This document shows, in pieces, positions 1-8,121 of a DNA stretch of 39,493 bases. The stretch comes from an uncultured Pseudomonas sp. (GTDB lineage Bacteria; Pseudomonadota; Gammaproteobacteria; Pseudomonadales; Pseudomonadaceae), in the NCBI RefSeq assembly GCF_946886105.1, contig NZ_CAMPHV010000049.1:1-39493 (forward strand), given 5' to 3'. The notes under the pieces are model-generated. The model saw only the letters and a program-made list of their open reading frames with translations, was not told the origin of the DNA and ran no database searches. The first letter of the stretch is position 1, and each line of letters opens with the position of its first letter. The translations under genes and the position numbers were made by a program.

Positions 1-70
1 AGCCCCGACCGCCCCATACCCCCCAGCGACAGACGGTCAAGCAGGGCGCGCGTTATTGGTGTCGTTAGGC

Positions 71-76
71 TATACT
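71..76 (+). promoter_or_regulatory. possible -10 element for purE
   Basis: TATACT lies 115 bases upstream of the purE ATG and resembles a sigma-70 -10 box. I see no convincing -35 hexamer at the usual distance, so this is weak. If it is used, transcription starts near base 83 and the transcript carries both leader hairpins (88-108 and 121-147) ahead of purE. Confidence 0.3.
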
Positions 77-87
77 GCGCCGCCTTT

Positions 88-108
88 AAACCCGCCGGCC
101 GCGGGTTT
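88..108 (+). other. leader hairpin 1 upstream of purE
   Basis: Perfect 8-bp inverted repeat: AAACCCGC (88-95) pairs with GCGGGTTT (101-108) around a 5-base loop. It sits between the possible -10 box and the terminator-like hairpin at 121-147. It does not share bases with that hairpin, so a simple mutually exclusive terminator/antiterminator switch is not obvious from the sequence. Confidence 0.5.
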
Positions 109-120
109 GACCCAAACATG

Positions 121-155
121 ACAAGCCACGCCCTCTGCGTGGCTTGTTGGTTTTT
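121..155 (+). terminator. intrinsic-terminator-like hairpin in the purE leader
   Basis: A perfect 11-bp stem, ACAAGCCACGC (121-131) with GCGTGGCTTGT (137-147), closes a 5-base loop and is followed by TGGTTTTT. Only 36 bases separate the T-run from the purE ATG and I see no promoter in them. Either it ends transcription of a gene left of the window and purE starts within those 36 bases, or it is an attenuator inside the purE leader. The inferred role is attenuation or partial termination. Confidence 0.6.
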
Positions 156-191
156 GACGCGCCGTGAGGCGCTTGAAGATGAGGCACGACG

Positions 192-683
192 ATGAGCGCA
201 CTGGTTGGCGTGATCATGGGCTCCAAGTCCGATTGGTCCACCCTTAGCCACACCGCCGACATGCTGGAGCAGTTGGGCATTCCTTATGAGGTCAAGGTGG
301 TGTCGGCGCATCGCACCCCGGATCTATTGTTCCAGTATGCCGAACAGGCTGACGGACGCGGTATCCAGGTGATCATCGCCGGCGCCGGCGGCGCGGCGCA
401 TCTGCCGGGCATGTGCGCGGCCAAGACCCATTTGCCGGTGCTCGGCGTGCCGGTACAGTCGTCGATGCTTTCCGGCGTCGATTCGTTGCTGTCGATCGTG
501 CAGATGCCGGCCGGCATTCCGGTCGCCACCCTGGCCATCGGCAAGGCCGGGGCGATCAACGCGGCCTTGCTGGCGGCGAGTATCCTCGGTCACCAGCACC
601 CGCAGTTCCACGCGGCGCTGCAGAAGTTCCGCCAGGAACAGACCGACAGCGTGTTGGATAACCCGGACCCGCGTCAGGCTTGA
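192..683 (+). CDS. purE: N5-carboxyaminoimidazole ribonucleotide mutase (PurE)
   Basis: The 163-residue product is the usual length for class I PurE. This enzyme converts N5-CAIR to CAIR, the step after PurK in cytoplasmic purine synthesis. Visible signatures are the N-terminal phosphate-binding GSKSD (residues 10-14), SAHRTP (39-44) and the glycine-rich [11 protein letters not shown] (64-74). The ATG at 192 has a purine-rich GATGAGG 7-8 bases upstream. purK follows after 61 bases in the same direction, so they are probably co-transcribed. The leader carries two hairpins, one terminator-like. Nothing in the protein is unusual. Confidence 0.97.
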   Translation: MSALVGVIMGSKSDWSTLSHTADMLEQLGIPYEVKVVSAHRTPDLLFQYAEQADGRGIQVIIAGAGGAAHLPGMCAAKTHLPVLGVPVQSSMLSGVDSLLSIVQMPAGIPVATLAIGKAGAINAALLAASILGHQHPQFHAALQKFRQEQTDSVLDNPDPRQA

Positions 684-744
684 TCGCCGGCAAGCCCGCC
701 CCTCAGCGGCGTGGATCGAGTCGAAGGCTTAAAGAGGTAGAAGC

Positions 745-1830
745 ATGAAAATCGGTGTAATCGGTGGCGGTCAGCTCGGTCGCATGTTGGCTTTGGCGGG
801 TACGCCCCTGGGGATGAACTTCGCCTTTCTCGACCCGGCGCCTGACGCATGCGCCCAGGCCCTCGGCGAGCATATCCGCGCCGACTACGGCGACCAGGAT
901 CACCTGCGCCAATTGGCCGACGAGGTCGACCTGGTGACCTTCGAGTTCGAGAGCGTGCCGGCCGAGACCGTGGCCTTCCTCTCGCAGTTCGTGCCGGTTT
1001 ACCCCTGCGCCGAATCGCTGCGCATCGCCCGCGACCGCTGGTTCGAGAAGTCGATGTTCAAGGACCTCGGCATTCCCACCCCCGAGTTCGCCGATATCCA
1101 GTCGCAAGCCGACCTCGACGCCGCCGCCGCATTCATCGGCCTGCCGGCGGTGATGAAGACCCGCACCCTGGGTTACGACGGCAAGGGTCAGAAGGTCTTG
1201 CGCAAACCGGAAGACGTGAGCGGCGCCTTCGCCGAACTGGGCAGCGTGCCCTGCATTCTCGAAGGTTTCGTGCCCTTTACCGGCGAAGTCTCGCTGGTCG
1301 CCGTGCGCGGCCGCGATGGCGAAACGCGCTTCTACCCGCTGGTGCACAACCGCCACGACAGCGGCATTCTCGCCCTGTCTATCGCCAGCAGCGATCACCC
1401 GTTGCAGGCCCTGGCCGAGGACTACGTCGGTCGCGTGCTGCACAAGCTCGATTACGTCGGCGTGCTGGCATTCGAGTTCTTCGAAGTCGATGGCGGCCTC
1501 AAGGCCAACGAGATCGCCCCGCGCGTGCACAACTCCGGGCACTGGACCATCGAAGGCGCCGAGTGCAGCCAGTTCGAAAACCACCTGCGGGCCGTCGCCG
1601 GCCTGCCGCTGGGTTCGACCGCCAAGGTCGGCGAGAGCGCGATGCTCAACTTCATCGGCGAAGTACCGCCGGTGGATAAGGTGATCGCCATCGACGACTG
1701 CCACCTGCACCACTATGGCAAGGCCTTCAAGGTCGGACGCAAGGTCGGTCACGCCACCCTGCGCTGCGCCGATCGCGCCACCCTGGACCGGCAGATCGCC
1801 GCGGTCGAAGCGCTGATCGCCAAGGGCTGA
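745..1830 (+). CDS. purK: N5-carboxyaminoimidazole ribonucleotide synthase (PurK)
   Basis: The 361-residue product is full length for PurK, the ATP-grasp enzyme that carboxylates AIR with bicarbonate and ATP to give N5-CAIR for PurE. It opens with the typical GGGQLGRM (residues 7-14). It carries the ATP-grasp stretch around KTRTLGYDGKGQ and the EIAPRVHNSGHWT region that binds ATP, metal and substrate. AAGAGGT lies just upstream of the ATG. It follows purE by 61 bases and is very likely part of a purEK operon. A hairpin (1851-1891) separates it from the next gene. Confidence 0.97.
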   Translation: MKIGVIGGGQLGRMLALAGTPLGMNFAFLDPAPDACAQALGEHIRADYGDQDHLRQLADEVDLVTFEFESVPAETVAFLSQFVPVYPCAESLRIARDRWFEKSMFKDLGIPTPEFADIQSQADLDAAAAFIGLPAVMKTRTLGYDGKGQKVLRKPEDVSGAFAELGSVPCILEGFVPFTGEVSLVAVRGRDGETRFYPLVHNRHDSGILALSIASSDHPLQALAEDYVGRVLHKLDYVGVLAFEFFEVDGGLKANEIAPRVHNSGHWTIEGAECSQFENHLRAVAGLPLGSTAKVGESAMLNFIGEVPPVDKVIAIDDCHLHHYGKAFKVGRKVGHATLRCADRATLDRQIAAVEALIAKG

Positions 1831-1850
1831 GCACCTACGGGGCAATTCAT

Positions 1851-1891
1851 GACTAAGCTCTTGCTTATGGGGCATCCATAAGAGCCGAGTC
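1851..1891 (+). other. hairpin between purK and the solute-binding-like gene
   Basis: Interrupted stem: GACT/AGTC (1851-1854/1888-1891), GCTC/GAGC (1857-1860/1882-1885) and TTATGG/CCATAA (1865-1870/1876-1881), with loop GGCAT and a 4-base bulge TTGC. No T-run follows, because the next bases are the ATG of the downstream gene. It could be a weak terminator for purEK or a structure limiting translation of the next gene, which lacks a clear ribosome binding site. Confidence 0.4.
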
Positions 1892-2653
1892 ATGAAGTAC
1901 CTGCTATTGCTGTGGTTGTTATTGCTGGCGCCTGCTAGCCACGCCGAACTGCTGTTGCGCGCCGATTACCGCGAGCGACCGCCGGAGATGCAGGCGCTCG
2001 ATAACGAGCCCAATGGGCCGCTGATCACCATCCTCAACACTGCCGCACAGCGCGTCGGCGCACGTATCGAATGGCGTTACGCACCCTTCGTGCGCAGCCT
2101 CGAAGACCTCAAGGCGGGACGTATCGATCTGGTGCCACGGGTGCTCTTCACCGACGAGCGCAAGGCCTATGTGCACTTCCTGCCGGCCATCGGCACTCAG
2201 CGCAAGAGCATCAGCTTTATCGTCAAACCCGGTCGCGAAGCCAGCCTGCGCAATTACGCCGACTTGCGCGAAGGCGTGATCGGCGCCAAACGTGGCACCG
2301 CCTACTTCGATGACTTCGACAGCGATAGCTTGATCAGCAAAGTCTTGGCCACCGACGACCATGTGCTGGCCGGGATGTTTCGCGCCGGACGCCTGGATGC
2401 GCTGGCGGTGCTCGACCGCGAGGCCATCGAGGCGCAATTCCATAAGATCGGTTTCAGCGACTACCGCTATGCCGACTACCAGTACGATCAATCAATCGGC
2501 AATTACTACGGCGCCTCGTTACGCCTCTATCGGGGGCAAAAACAGGCGATCTACGACCGCTTGGCCCACGAACTGCGGCGTATGCGCGAGAGCGGCGAGA
2601 TCGTCGCGATCTACCGCCGCTATGGCGTCGCACCGCCATCCACTACCGAGTAA
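1892..2653 (+). CDS. periplasmic substrate-binding protein, family 3-like (orphan)
   Basis: The 253-residue product starts with a signal peptide: MKYLLLLWLLLLAPASHA, with cleavage likely after SHA. The rest looks like a small extracellular solute-binding protein (SBP family 3). It has an early D-Y-R-E-RPP segment, the APFVRSLEDLKAGRIDL segment typical of the first lobe, and a C-terminal lobe ending in an ERM-like helix and IYRRYG. No transporter permease or ATPase lies next to it, so ligand and partner are unknown. Many Pseudomonas proteins of this type are orphan binding proteins. The start has no strong ribosome binding site and sits on the 3' arm of a hairpin. Confidence 0.75.
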   Translation: MKYLLLLWLLLLAPASHAELLLRADYRERPPEMQALDNEPNGPLITILNTAAQRVGARIEWRYAPFVRSLEDLKAGRIDLVPRVLFTDERKAYVHFLPAIGTQRKSISFIVKPGREASLRNYADLREGVIGAKRGTAYFDDFDSDSLISKVLATDDHVLAGMFRAGRLDALAVLDREAIEAQFHKIGFSDYRYADYQYDQSIGNYYGASLRLYRGQKQAIYDRLAHELRRMRESGEIVAIYRRYGVAPPSTTE

Positions 2654-2789
2654 CCAGCCCGCCTGCACTATCGCCCGATACCCGCATATGTTGCTTCGCG
2701 TTTCGAATCGGCCTGCATGGAGAGACGAACGGACATGCAACCTGGCAGTCTTAAAGAGTTCACTCTTATCGACAACCAGGAGATTTTTC

Positions 2790-3041
2790 ATGGGCATTAT
2801 CGGCACCATTTTTATCGGGCTGATCGTTGGCTTGATCGCGCGCTTCCTTAAACCGGGCAACGACAGCATGGGCTGGATCATGACCATCCTGCTCGGCATC
2901 GGTGGCTCCATGGCGGCGACCTACGGCGGCAAGGCCCTGGGAATTTACGATGCGAACGAGGCCGCGGGTTTTATCGGCGCGGTGATCGGCGCGATTATCC
3001 TGCTGGTAATCTACGCCCTGGTCGCGAAGAAGAACCGCTAG
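2790..3041 (+). CDS. GlsB/YeaQ/YmgE family small membrane protein
   Basis: The 83-residue product is highly hydrophobic with about three membrane helices: residues 1-19, 27-48 and 57-78. Between the first two is the LKPGNDSMGW segment typical of the GlsB/YeaQ/YmgE (transglycosylase-associated) family. It ends in a positively charged AKKNR tail, likely cytoplasmic. AGGAG lies about 8 bases before the ATG, which fixes this start. A longer open frame runs upstream through the previous gene but has no family match. The family is often stress-induced, and its biochemical role is not established. Confidence 0.88.
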   Translation: MGIIGTIFIGLIVGLIARFLKPGNDSMGWIMTILLGIGGSMAATYGGKALGIYDANEAAGFIGAVIGAIILLVIYALVAKKNR

Positions 3042-3067
3042 CCACACCCCACCGAACGAGCTTGCCG

Positions 3068-3601
3068 ATGCGCTACTGGTTATTCCCCCTGCTATTGCTT
3101 TGCGGCCTCGCCCGCGCCGAACTCCCCGAAACCGACTGGTTGCAATTGATGCCGGAAGAGGATCGTCGGGCCCTGGAAAACATGCCGGAAATCAGCCACG
3201 ACACCCCGGAGCAGAGCAGCGACTTCTACAACCCCGGCGGCCTTAAGCAGCAAGCCAAGGACCTGCCGGCGGTGATGTATTCGGCGAAAACCGTGGCCGC
3301 TTTCGACGGTAAACAGGTCCGTCTCGGCGGTTACCCCGTGCCCCTGGAAACCGACGCCGAAGGCCGCAGCACGTTGTTCTTCCTGGTGCCCTATCCCGGC
3401 GCCTGCATCCACGTGCCGCCACCGCCGCCGAACCAACTTGTACTCGTTCGTTACCCCGAGGGTGTCGAGCTGGAAGACATCTACGCGCCCCTCTGGGTCA
3501 GTGGCACCCTCAAGGTAGAACCGGTCAGCAACGAGCTGGCGGATGCGGCCTATGCGCTGGATGCGGGGCAGGTGCGGATGGTCGCGGAAGAGGATCTATA
3601 G
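3068..3601 (+). CDS. DUF3299 domain protein, exported
   Basis: The product is 177 residues from the ATG at 3068. A TTG at 3062 would add two residues. It begins with a signal peptide (MRYWLFPLLLLCGLARA) and then an acidic segment. The core, with GGYPVPLE, YPGACIHVPPPPPNQ and a C-terminal GTLKVE strand, matches the DUF3299 family of periplasmic or secreted proteins. The CIHVPPPPPN motif is the most recognisable part. Function is unknown; the family is often found near ABC transport or metal-related genes, but nothing here supports that. It follows the YeaQ-like gene by 26 bases and may share its transcript. Confidence 0.8.
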   Translation: MRYWLFPLLLLCGLARAELPETDWLQLMPEEDRRALENMPEISHDTPEQSSDFYNPGGLKQQAKDLPAVMYSAKTVAAFDGKQVRLGGYPVPLETDAEGRSTLFFLVPYPGACIHVPPPPPNQLVLVRYPEGVELEDIYAPLWVSGTLKVEPVSNELADAAYALDAGQVRMVAEEDL

Positions 3602-3665
3602 CAAGCCCTTGTCAATGCAGTACCGGTCACCCGGGTAGTTCTTCAACAACCTGCAAGGAGACCGC

Positions 3666-4358
3666 ATGCCGCTCGACGACAGCCAACGCCAAGCCTTCCG
3701 CCGCCTGGCAAAAGCCACCGAAGGCATCGACCACGAAACCTATGAGCGCTTCGGCAAAGACCCGCTGGAGCCGATCATCGGCCTGGGCGATGCCGATGCG
3801 CCCATCGGCTTTATCGGCCGCGACCCCGGGCGCGACGAGGTCAAGTACGGCGAACCTTTTATCGGCTCCGGCGGCCAGATCGTGCGCAGAGCGCTTTACC
3901 GTCATCTGCACGGTACAGAGATGCCCGACTTCGAAGCGAGCCGAGCGCTGAGCCGGCAGTTCTTCTGGAGCAACACCGTGCCGTACAAACCGGTCGGCAA
4001 CAAAGCCTGGTCGATGGCGACGAAGAAGCGTTTCCACCCGCTGATGCGCCGCCTGCTGATCGACAGCTGGCATGGCCGCCACCTGATCACCCTCGGTCGT
4101 GAAGCCTTCCTCTGGTTCGGCATCGACCAACCCCGCGAAGTACGCGAACGGCTCGAAACCTTCTGGCAGCGCGAAGACCGCTTCAGTGCCCACTTCGACA
4201 TCGACCTGCGCACGGCAGAAGGCAGCGCCCGCACCTTCTCGCTCTACCCACTGCCCCATCCCTCGCCGTTGAACCAGACCTGGTTCAAGCGTTTTCCGTG
4301 GTTGCTGGATGCACGGTTGCGGACGTTGCAGGGGGAAGGCGGCCTCAACGCCTTGTAA
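3666..4358 (+). CDS. uracil-DNA glycosylase superfamily protein
   Basis: The 230-residue product has the two family hallmarks. One is a loop resembling GxxPG..E (GRDPGRDE, residues 50-57), followed by a phosphate-loop-like GEPFIGSGGQIVRRAL. The other is a C-terminal PLPHPSPLN segment matching the HPSP motif that grips DNA. It probably acts in base-excision repair or binds nucleic acid, but the first motif is not the canonical GEAPG, so substrate specificity is open. CAAGGAG lies 6-7 bases before the ATG. It runs toward the cytochrome gene on the other strand. Confidence 0.8.
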   Translation: MPLDDSQRQAFRRLAKATEGIDHETYERFGKDPLEPIIGLGDADAPIGFIGRDPGRDEVKYGEPFIGSGGQIVRRALYRHLHGTEMPDFEASRALSRQFFWSNTVPYKPVGNKAWSMATKKRFHPLMRRLLIDSWHGRHLITLGREAFLWFGIDQPREVRERLETFWQREDRFSAHFDIDLRTAEGSARTFSLYPLPHPSPLNQTWFKRFPWLLDARLRTLQGEGGLNAL

Positions 4359-4450
4359 GTAGGCGCGTCCCCGCGGCGAATGCAGCAGTAGGTTGGATTA
4401 GCGGCAATGGGCGCGCCCTATATCACACCGCGATTCGAGCAGCCGCGTAA

Positions 4451-4489
4451 CCCAGCAAGGGTTTCCGCGGCCCTGCCCATCCTGCTGGG
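4451..4489. terminator. weak hairpin between convergent genes
   Basis: CCCAGCA (4451-4457) can pair with TGCTGGG (4483-4489), with an inner AGGG/CCCT (4458-4461/4471-4474). It lies between the convergent ends of the glycosylase-family gene and the cytochrome gene. There is no clear T-run on either side, so termination is only suggested. Confidence 0.3.
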
Positions 4490-4495
4490 GCTCCT

Positions 4496-5896
4496 TTACA
4501 ACGTTCGCAAAAACGCCACCAGATCAGCCTTCTCCGCTTCGTCGAGTTTGCGCTGCAACACCAGGTTGAAGAACTCCACGCTGTCTTCCAGGGTCAGCAG
4601 CCGGCCGTCATGCAGATAGGGTGGCGAATCCTTGATACCGCGCAACGGGAAGGTCTTGATCGGGCCATCCTGGCTGGCCATACGGCCGTTGATCATCTGC
4701 GGTTTGAAGAAGCGCTCGGTCTTCAGATTGTGCATCAGGTTGTCGGTGTAATAGGGCGGCGCGTGGCAACCGGCGCACGCGGCCTTGCCGTGGAACAGTT
4801 GCTCGCCGCGCAGTTCCTGCTCGCTGGCTTTCGCCGGGTCGAGACGCCCCTCCACGTTCAGCTTGGGTGCCGGCGGAAAGTCCAGCAGCGCCTGGAACTC
4901 GCCCATGAAATGCACCTGGCTGCCGCGTTCGAGAACGTTCACGCCTTTCTTGGTGGCGATCACCGGGTCGCCGTCGAAGTAGGCGGCGCGCTGCTCGAAC
5001 TCGGTGAAGTCCTCCACCGTCTTGAGCGCACGCTGCGAGCCGAACAAGCGCTGGATATTCACCCCGCGCAGCGTCGGCGTGTCGATGCGGTGGCGGAATT
5101 CCTGCGGGCGGATATCGCCGACCAGATGGGTGGCGGCATTGCTATGGCCGTTGGCATGGCAATCCAGACAGGCCACGCCGCGGCTCGGATGCTTGCTGCG
5201 GCGGTCTTCGGTGGCGTTGAACTGCTGCTGCGGAAACGGCGTCAGCAGCAGGCGCAGGCCCTCCAGTTGCTTGGGGTTGAGAATGCCGTTGAACAGCGCA
5301 TGGAAGTTGGCCAGGGTCACCTGCTTCCCCTGGGAAACATCGCCGAGATCCGGGCGGGTGGTGAGATAGATCGGCGCCGGAAACTCCGGCAGAAAATGAT
5401 CCGGCAGATCGAAATCCAGATCGAAGCGGGTCAGGTCGCGACCTTCCTGGCTTTTGATCTCATCGATGACGAACTGCGGAAAGACCATACCGCCCTCGGC
5501 GTGATTGGGATGCGGCAAGGGCAGGAAACCGGCCGGAAAGAGCTTCTTCTGACGAATCTCCTCGGCGCTCAGTTCGTTCAACTGCTGCCAACTGGCGCCT
5601 TTCGGCAACCTCACCCGCACCCCGCCCTGCACCGGTTTACCGCGGCTCATGGTCACCCCGCTGGCGGGCTTGTCGCTGAGGTCGTAACGCTGATCGAGCA
5701 GACTGTGATGCGCTTTCTCGTGCTTGGGCTTGTCCGCCACCATGCGCTGCATGATCTTGGCAAAGGGCTCTTCGATCACCACCGGCATATAGCTGGATGG
5801 CGGCTTGTCCGATGCGGCATGAACAACGCTAGTGGTGGCGACGAGGGTGAAAGCCAGCGCCAGACGAGCCGGCGTTTGAGCGAGGATGGGTTTCAT
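4496..5896 (-). CDS. di-heme cytochrome c peroxidase-like protein
   Basis: The 466-residue product starts at the ATG whose upstream CCACGGGAGC gives a good ribosome binding site; the frame stays open 28 codons further upstream without one. A signal peptide (residues 1-27, ending VVHA) directs export. Two covalent heme motifs, CLDCH (243-247) and CAGCH (374-378), and the C-terminal SPPYLHDGRLLTLEDSVEFF region place it in the CCP/MauG-type di-heme family. The N-terminal 200 residues are longer than in classical CcpA, so it may be a specialised periplasmic oxidoreductase rather than a peroxide scavenger. It stands alone on the minus strand. Confidence 0.88.
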   Translation of the reverse strand: MKPILAQTPARLALAFTLVATTSVVHAASDKPPSSYMPVVIEEPFAKIMQRMVADKPKHEKAHHSLLDQRYDLSDKPASGVTMSRGKPVQGGVRVRLPKGASWQQLNELSAEEIRQKKLFPAGFLPLPHPNHAEGGMVFPQFVIDEIKSQEGRDLTRFDLDFDLPDHFLPEFPAPIYLTTRPDLGDVSQGKQVTLANFHALFNGILNPKQLEGLRLLLTPFPQQQFNATEDRRSKHPSRGVACLDCHANGHSNAATHLVGDIRPQEFRHRIDTPTLRGVNIQRLFGSQRALKTVEDFTEFEQRAAYFDGDPVIATKKGVNVLERGSQVHFMGEFQALLDFPPAPKLNVEGRLDPAKASEQELRGEQLFHGKAACAGCHAPPYYTDNLMHNLKTERFFKPQMINGRMASQDGPIKTFPLRGIKDSPPYLHDGRLLTLEDSVEFFNLVLQRKLDEAEKADLVAFLRTL

Positions 5897-6223
5897 ATGA
5901 GCTCCCGTGGTGCTTGAGTCGGTTCCTTCAAACATATGGAGGCACCCGTCCGCCAAAGCGTTCCGTTTCCTCCATGGCACTCAGTAGGGCTAGGCCAGAA
6001 TGGCGGGGCTCGAAAATAGGCGACGCCTATGATCCCGATAGCTTTCCACCCGCCCAATCGGCATCCAGCCCATCAACACAGAAACCACGGGGCCCGGCGG
6101 GCTGGAGATGGCCATTGGCTTTAGTTCGGGAAGGGATCAATAGGCTGAGTGTGGGCGAAAACGGTATAAGGCGAATTGTTATTTGGCAGGGAGAAAACTG
6201 CGAGAGTCAGGTGATGAGCGATC
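5897..6223. other. 327-base intergenic region without a supported gene
   Basis: This lies between the start of the cytochrome gene (minus strand, reading left) and the stop of the last island gene. A plus-strand open frame at 5914-6273 has no family resemblance, atypical low-complexity composition and overlaps the next gene antisense, so it is not called. It should contain the cytochrome promoter, but I see no clear -35/-10 pair. I also see no intrinsic terminator for the island operon. Confidence 0.5.
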
Positions 6224-7012
6224 TCAAATTCCGCAGCTTCTACCGATTAGTTCCAGTGCATGACCACCGCTAGGAGTATCGATACGCATATCTACTTCCC
6301 GGTCATCGGATTCCCGGTATTCGGAGAAGTTGAAACGCCGCGTGATCCGATAGCTCAGTTGAAGCATGTGATCATGGTTGGCATATTCAGCCGCATTCTC
6401 GCCGATAGACAACTGGTCGAACTCGATCAGCGCGCCCTGCCATTTCAGATATAGCGAGCTATCGAGTTCTACGACTAGCGCCCCGTCTGGCGATTCCTGC
6501 CCCCACAAGTTATATGCACATTGGGAGATGAAACCTTCATTGTGGAGGCTTCGATGGTGTGCGGTAGCTTCTTTAAAGTTAAAAATTTCCAATGGGATAG
6601 AGGCTTTCGGCTTCTGCGTGGGGGCAACGGGTCGATTTAGGCACTGCTCGTACTGCTGAGCATGGACAATATCAAACCGCAGTGCTTCAGCCTCCTCCAG
6701 TTCTGCCGAGATATTGAGCAACCGCCTCTGGGGAACTTCGTATTTGACCCAGCCAATGATGCCTGTGCCTTCTGTATCGAATACGACCTGCGCTGTCACA
6801 CTATCACCGGTATCTTCATCGACCAATAAATTGGTTTTTTCCTTACTCACGTATCTGAAGGGGAAGTTACTGCTCCTGAGCAGCTCCGTCAGATGGCCAT
6901 AACAGGAAGGCGAAACTGGTTCGTCGCTTTGCTCGGCCCGGATTAAGGTCGAATGGCCGAGTAGGACGGCAAGCAGAAGAACCATGTGATGGCTCTTTCT
7001 CGTGTGAGTCAT
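6224..7012 (-). CDS. unrecognised secreted protein at the end of the toxin-immunity tail
   Basis: The product is 262 residues from the ATG at 7012, preceded by AAAGAGTG as ribosome binding site; an in-frame start 13 codons upstream is less likely. It has a basic N-terminus and a hydrophobic stretch (MVLLLAVLLGHSTLIRA), so a signal peptide with cleavage near residue 26. The mature part has cysteines in the contexts SPSCYG, EQCLNRP and SQCAYNLWG and a near-terminal RSCG, possibly two disulfides. I do not recognise a family. It lies 77 bases downstream of the second immunity-like gene and probably on the same transcript. A periplasmic immunity role is inferred from position only. Confidence 0.65.
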   Translation of the reverse strand: MTHTRKSHHMVLLLAVLLGHSTLIRAEQSDEPVSPSCYGHLTELLRSSNFPFRYVSKEKTNLLVDEDTGDSVTAQVVFDTEGTGIIGWVKYEVPQRRLLNISAELEEAEALRFDIVHAQQYEQCLNRPVAPTQKPKASIPLEIFNFKEATAHHRSLHNEGFISQCAYNLWGQESPDGALVVELDSSLYLKWQGALIEFDQLSIGENAAEYANHDHMLQLSYRITRRFNFSEYRESDDREVDMRIDTPSGGHALELIGRSCGI

Positions 7013-7089
7013 GGTCACTCTTTCAACTACCTTCAATAGCCCGCTCCTCACCCGTTCAGAAGTAATTCCACTGCCCCCATTGACGCGTT

Positions 7090-7650
7090 CTATTCGTAGC
7101 TTATGCCGAGGTCATGTTTAAAATCTTCTTCCTTAAGTATCTCAAAGGCCGGAGCGGTTATACCTGCATCGTTTCTACATGGTTGCGAGAAAACTTTGGC
7201 GTTATTTTTCAAAACGAACAGTCCGGATTTAAATTCAGGATATTGGCCACTTTCGTCGCTTTCAGTCTTTGTTACGTCATACAGGTAATAGTTATGTTTG
7301 CCTATGGTGAACCGAATTCTATTTTCCCCGCCGCCAGGGTATGGGGTTGTGCTTAATTTAAATTTTTCGGTAGAGCCTTCTTCGGTTTCTGGATAGGACA
7401 ATTCTATCTTTCGGCTAGTGCCGTATTTGTATTTTATATGGACGTTTCCCTCGTGCCGACGCAAGCATAGAGATGCGGTCTTTTTATCGGTAAGGCATGT
7501 AAATATACTTTCTTCATTGAAATTACAGAGGTTGTCTGTCTGCACTTTGTTTTCGGGGGCGTCAATTGCAGTTAATTCTTCTTGGCTGCAAGCAACGGTA
7601 GAAGTTGAGGTTAGTAATATGGTTGTGGCTATTTTAAATAAATGTCTCAT
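7090..7650 (-). CDS. putative immunity protein 2, paired with GH19 remnant
   Basis: The product is 186 residues with an N-terminal export signal ending STSTVACSQ (signal peptide or weak lipobox), so it should act in the periplasm. It is a paralogue of the protein at 8122-8613. Shared features in the same order are an early C with IF(T/S)C, a K-x-x-SLC/SVC segment, YKYG/YRYG then KIEL/KLEL, a GK-HNYYLY/GEFTYIIH strand, and GLFVLKNN/GLTVLKND followed by an F-x-x-x-C. It begins 8 bases after the end of the GH19 remnant, the usual spacing for an effector-immunity pair. Composition is AT-rich compared with the T6SS core. Function is inferred from position and paralogy. Confidence 0.8.
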   Translation of the reverse strand: MRHLFKIATTILLTSTSTVACSQEELTAIDAPENKVQTDNLCNFNEESIFTCLTDKKTASLCLRRHEGNVHIKYKYGTSRKIELSYPETEEGSTEKFKLSTTPYPGGGENRIRFTIGKHNYYLYDVTKTESDESGQYPEFKSGLFVLKNNAKVFSQPCRNDAGITAPAFEILKEEDFKHDLGISYE

Positions 7651-7658
7651 GGGAATTC

Positions 7659-8040
7659 TCATAGGCCAAGATGGGTTTTTAATTTTTCTAAGCACTCAAT
7701 GCGTTCGTCATATCCATTCATGCCGCCATTGATTGCGACTGTAAGGCGTTCAGAGTCGTCTGCGTCGGCTATTTTATTGGCATTAACCATTGCCCAATAA
7801 ACGAACCCCCGACTCGACGCCATATTTAGCGGTGGTTATGATCAGGTCTGGGTTTTCGACAAAGTCTTTAACGTCACTTGGGTTTGCGCTGTTGTGTATT
7901 TCTGTGTATTTTCGGTAATTATTCTTGCCGGTAAGTTGAATTATTCCTCTGTCTCGGAATTGATAACCTTCTTCACTGTCCTCGCTTCTCTTACCCATCT
8001 TTGATGAGCATGCAAAGCTAAGAAATTTTCTTGGGTTGTC
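7659..8040 (-). pseudogene. orphan C-terminal GH19 toxin fragment, frameshifted
   Basis: The reading frame from base 8040 encodes NPRKFLSFA, then GYQFRDRGIIQLTGKNNYRK, which aligns with GWKYRGRGLKQLTGRANYRS of the intact GH19 effector. It continues to KYGVESG. In a run of five Gs on the minus strand (plus-strand Cs 7806-7810) the frame shifts. Removing one G restores FVYWAMVNANKIADADDSE and AINGGMNGYDERIE, the expected GH19 C-terminus, to a TGA at 7659. The part containing the catalytic glutamate is absent and a stop lies just upstream of 8040. It is therefore a truncated, broken toxin tip, kept next to its immunity-like gene. Confidence 0.85.
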
Positions 8041-8121
8041 AAAAATTATTGGCTAAAGTCATTGATTTTCGATTTGTAATAATTCATTGACTTTTAAATT
8101 TAAGGACTCTGATTCTATTGA

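Noticed and set aside
703..1893. Minus-strand open frame of 396 codons opposite purK
   Set aside because: Covers purK antisense, with no recognisable motif and no ribosome binding site.
4378..4450. GTAGGTTGGATTAGCGGC segment resembling a dispersed intergenic repeat
   Set aside because: Only a single partial copy is visible in the window, so a repeat cannot be shown from this sequence.
5914..6273. Plus-strand 119-codon frame in the gap beside the cytochrome gene
   Set aside because: No family resemblance, and it overlaps the next gene antisense.
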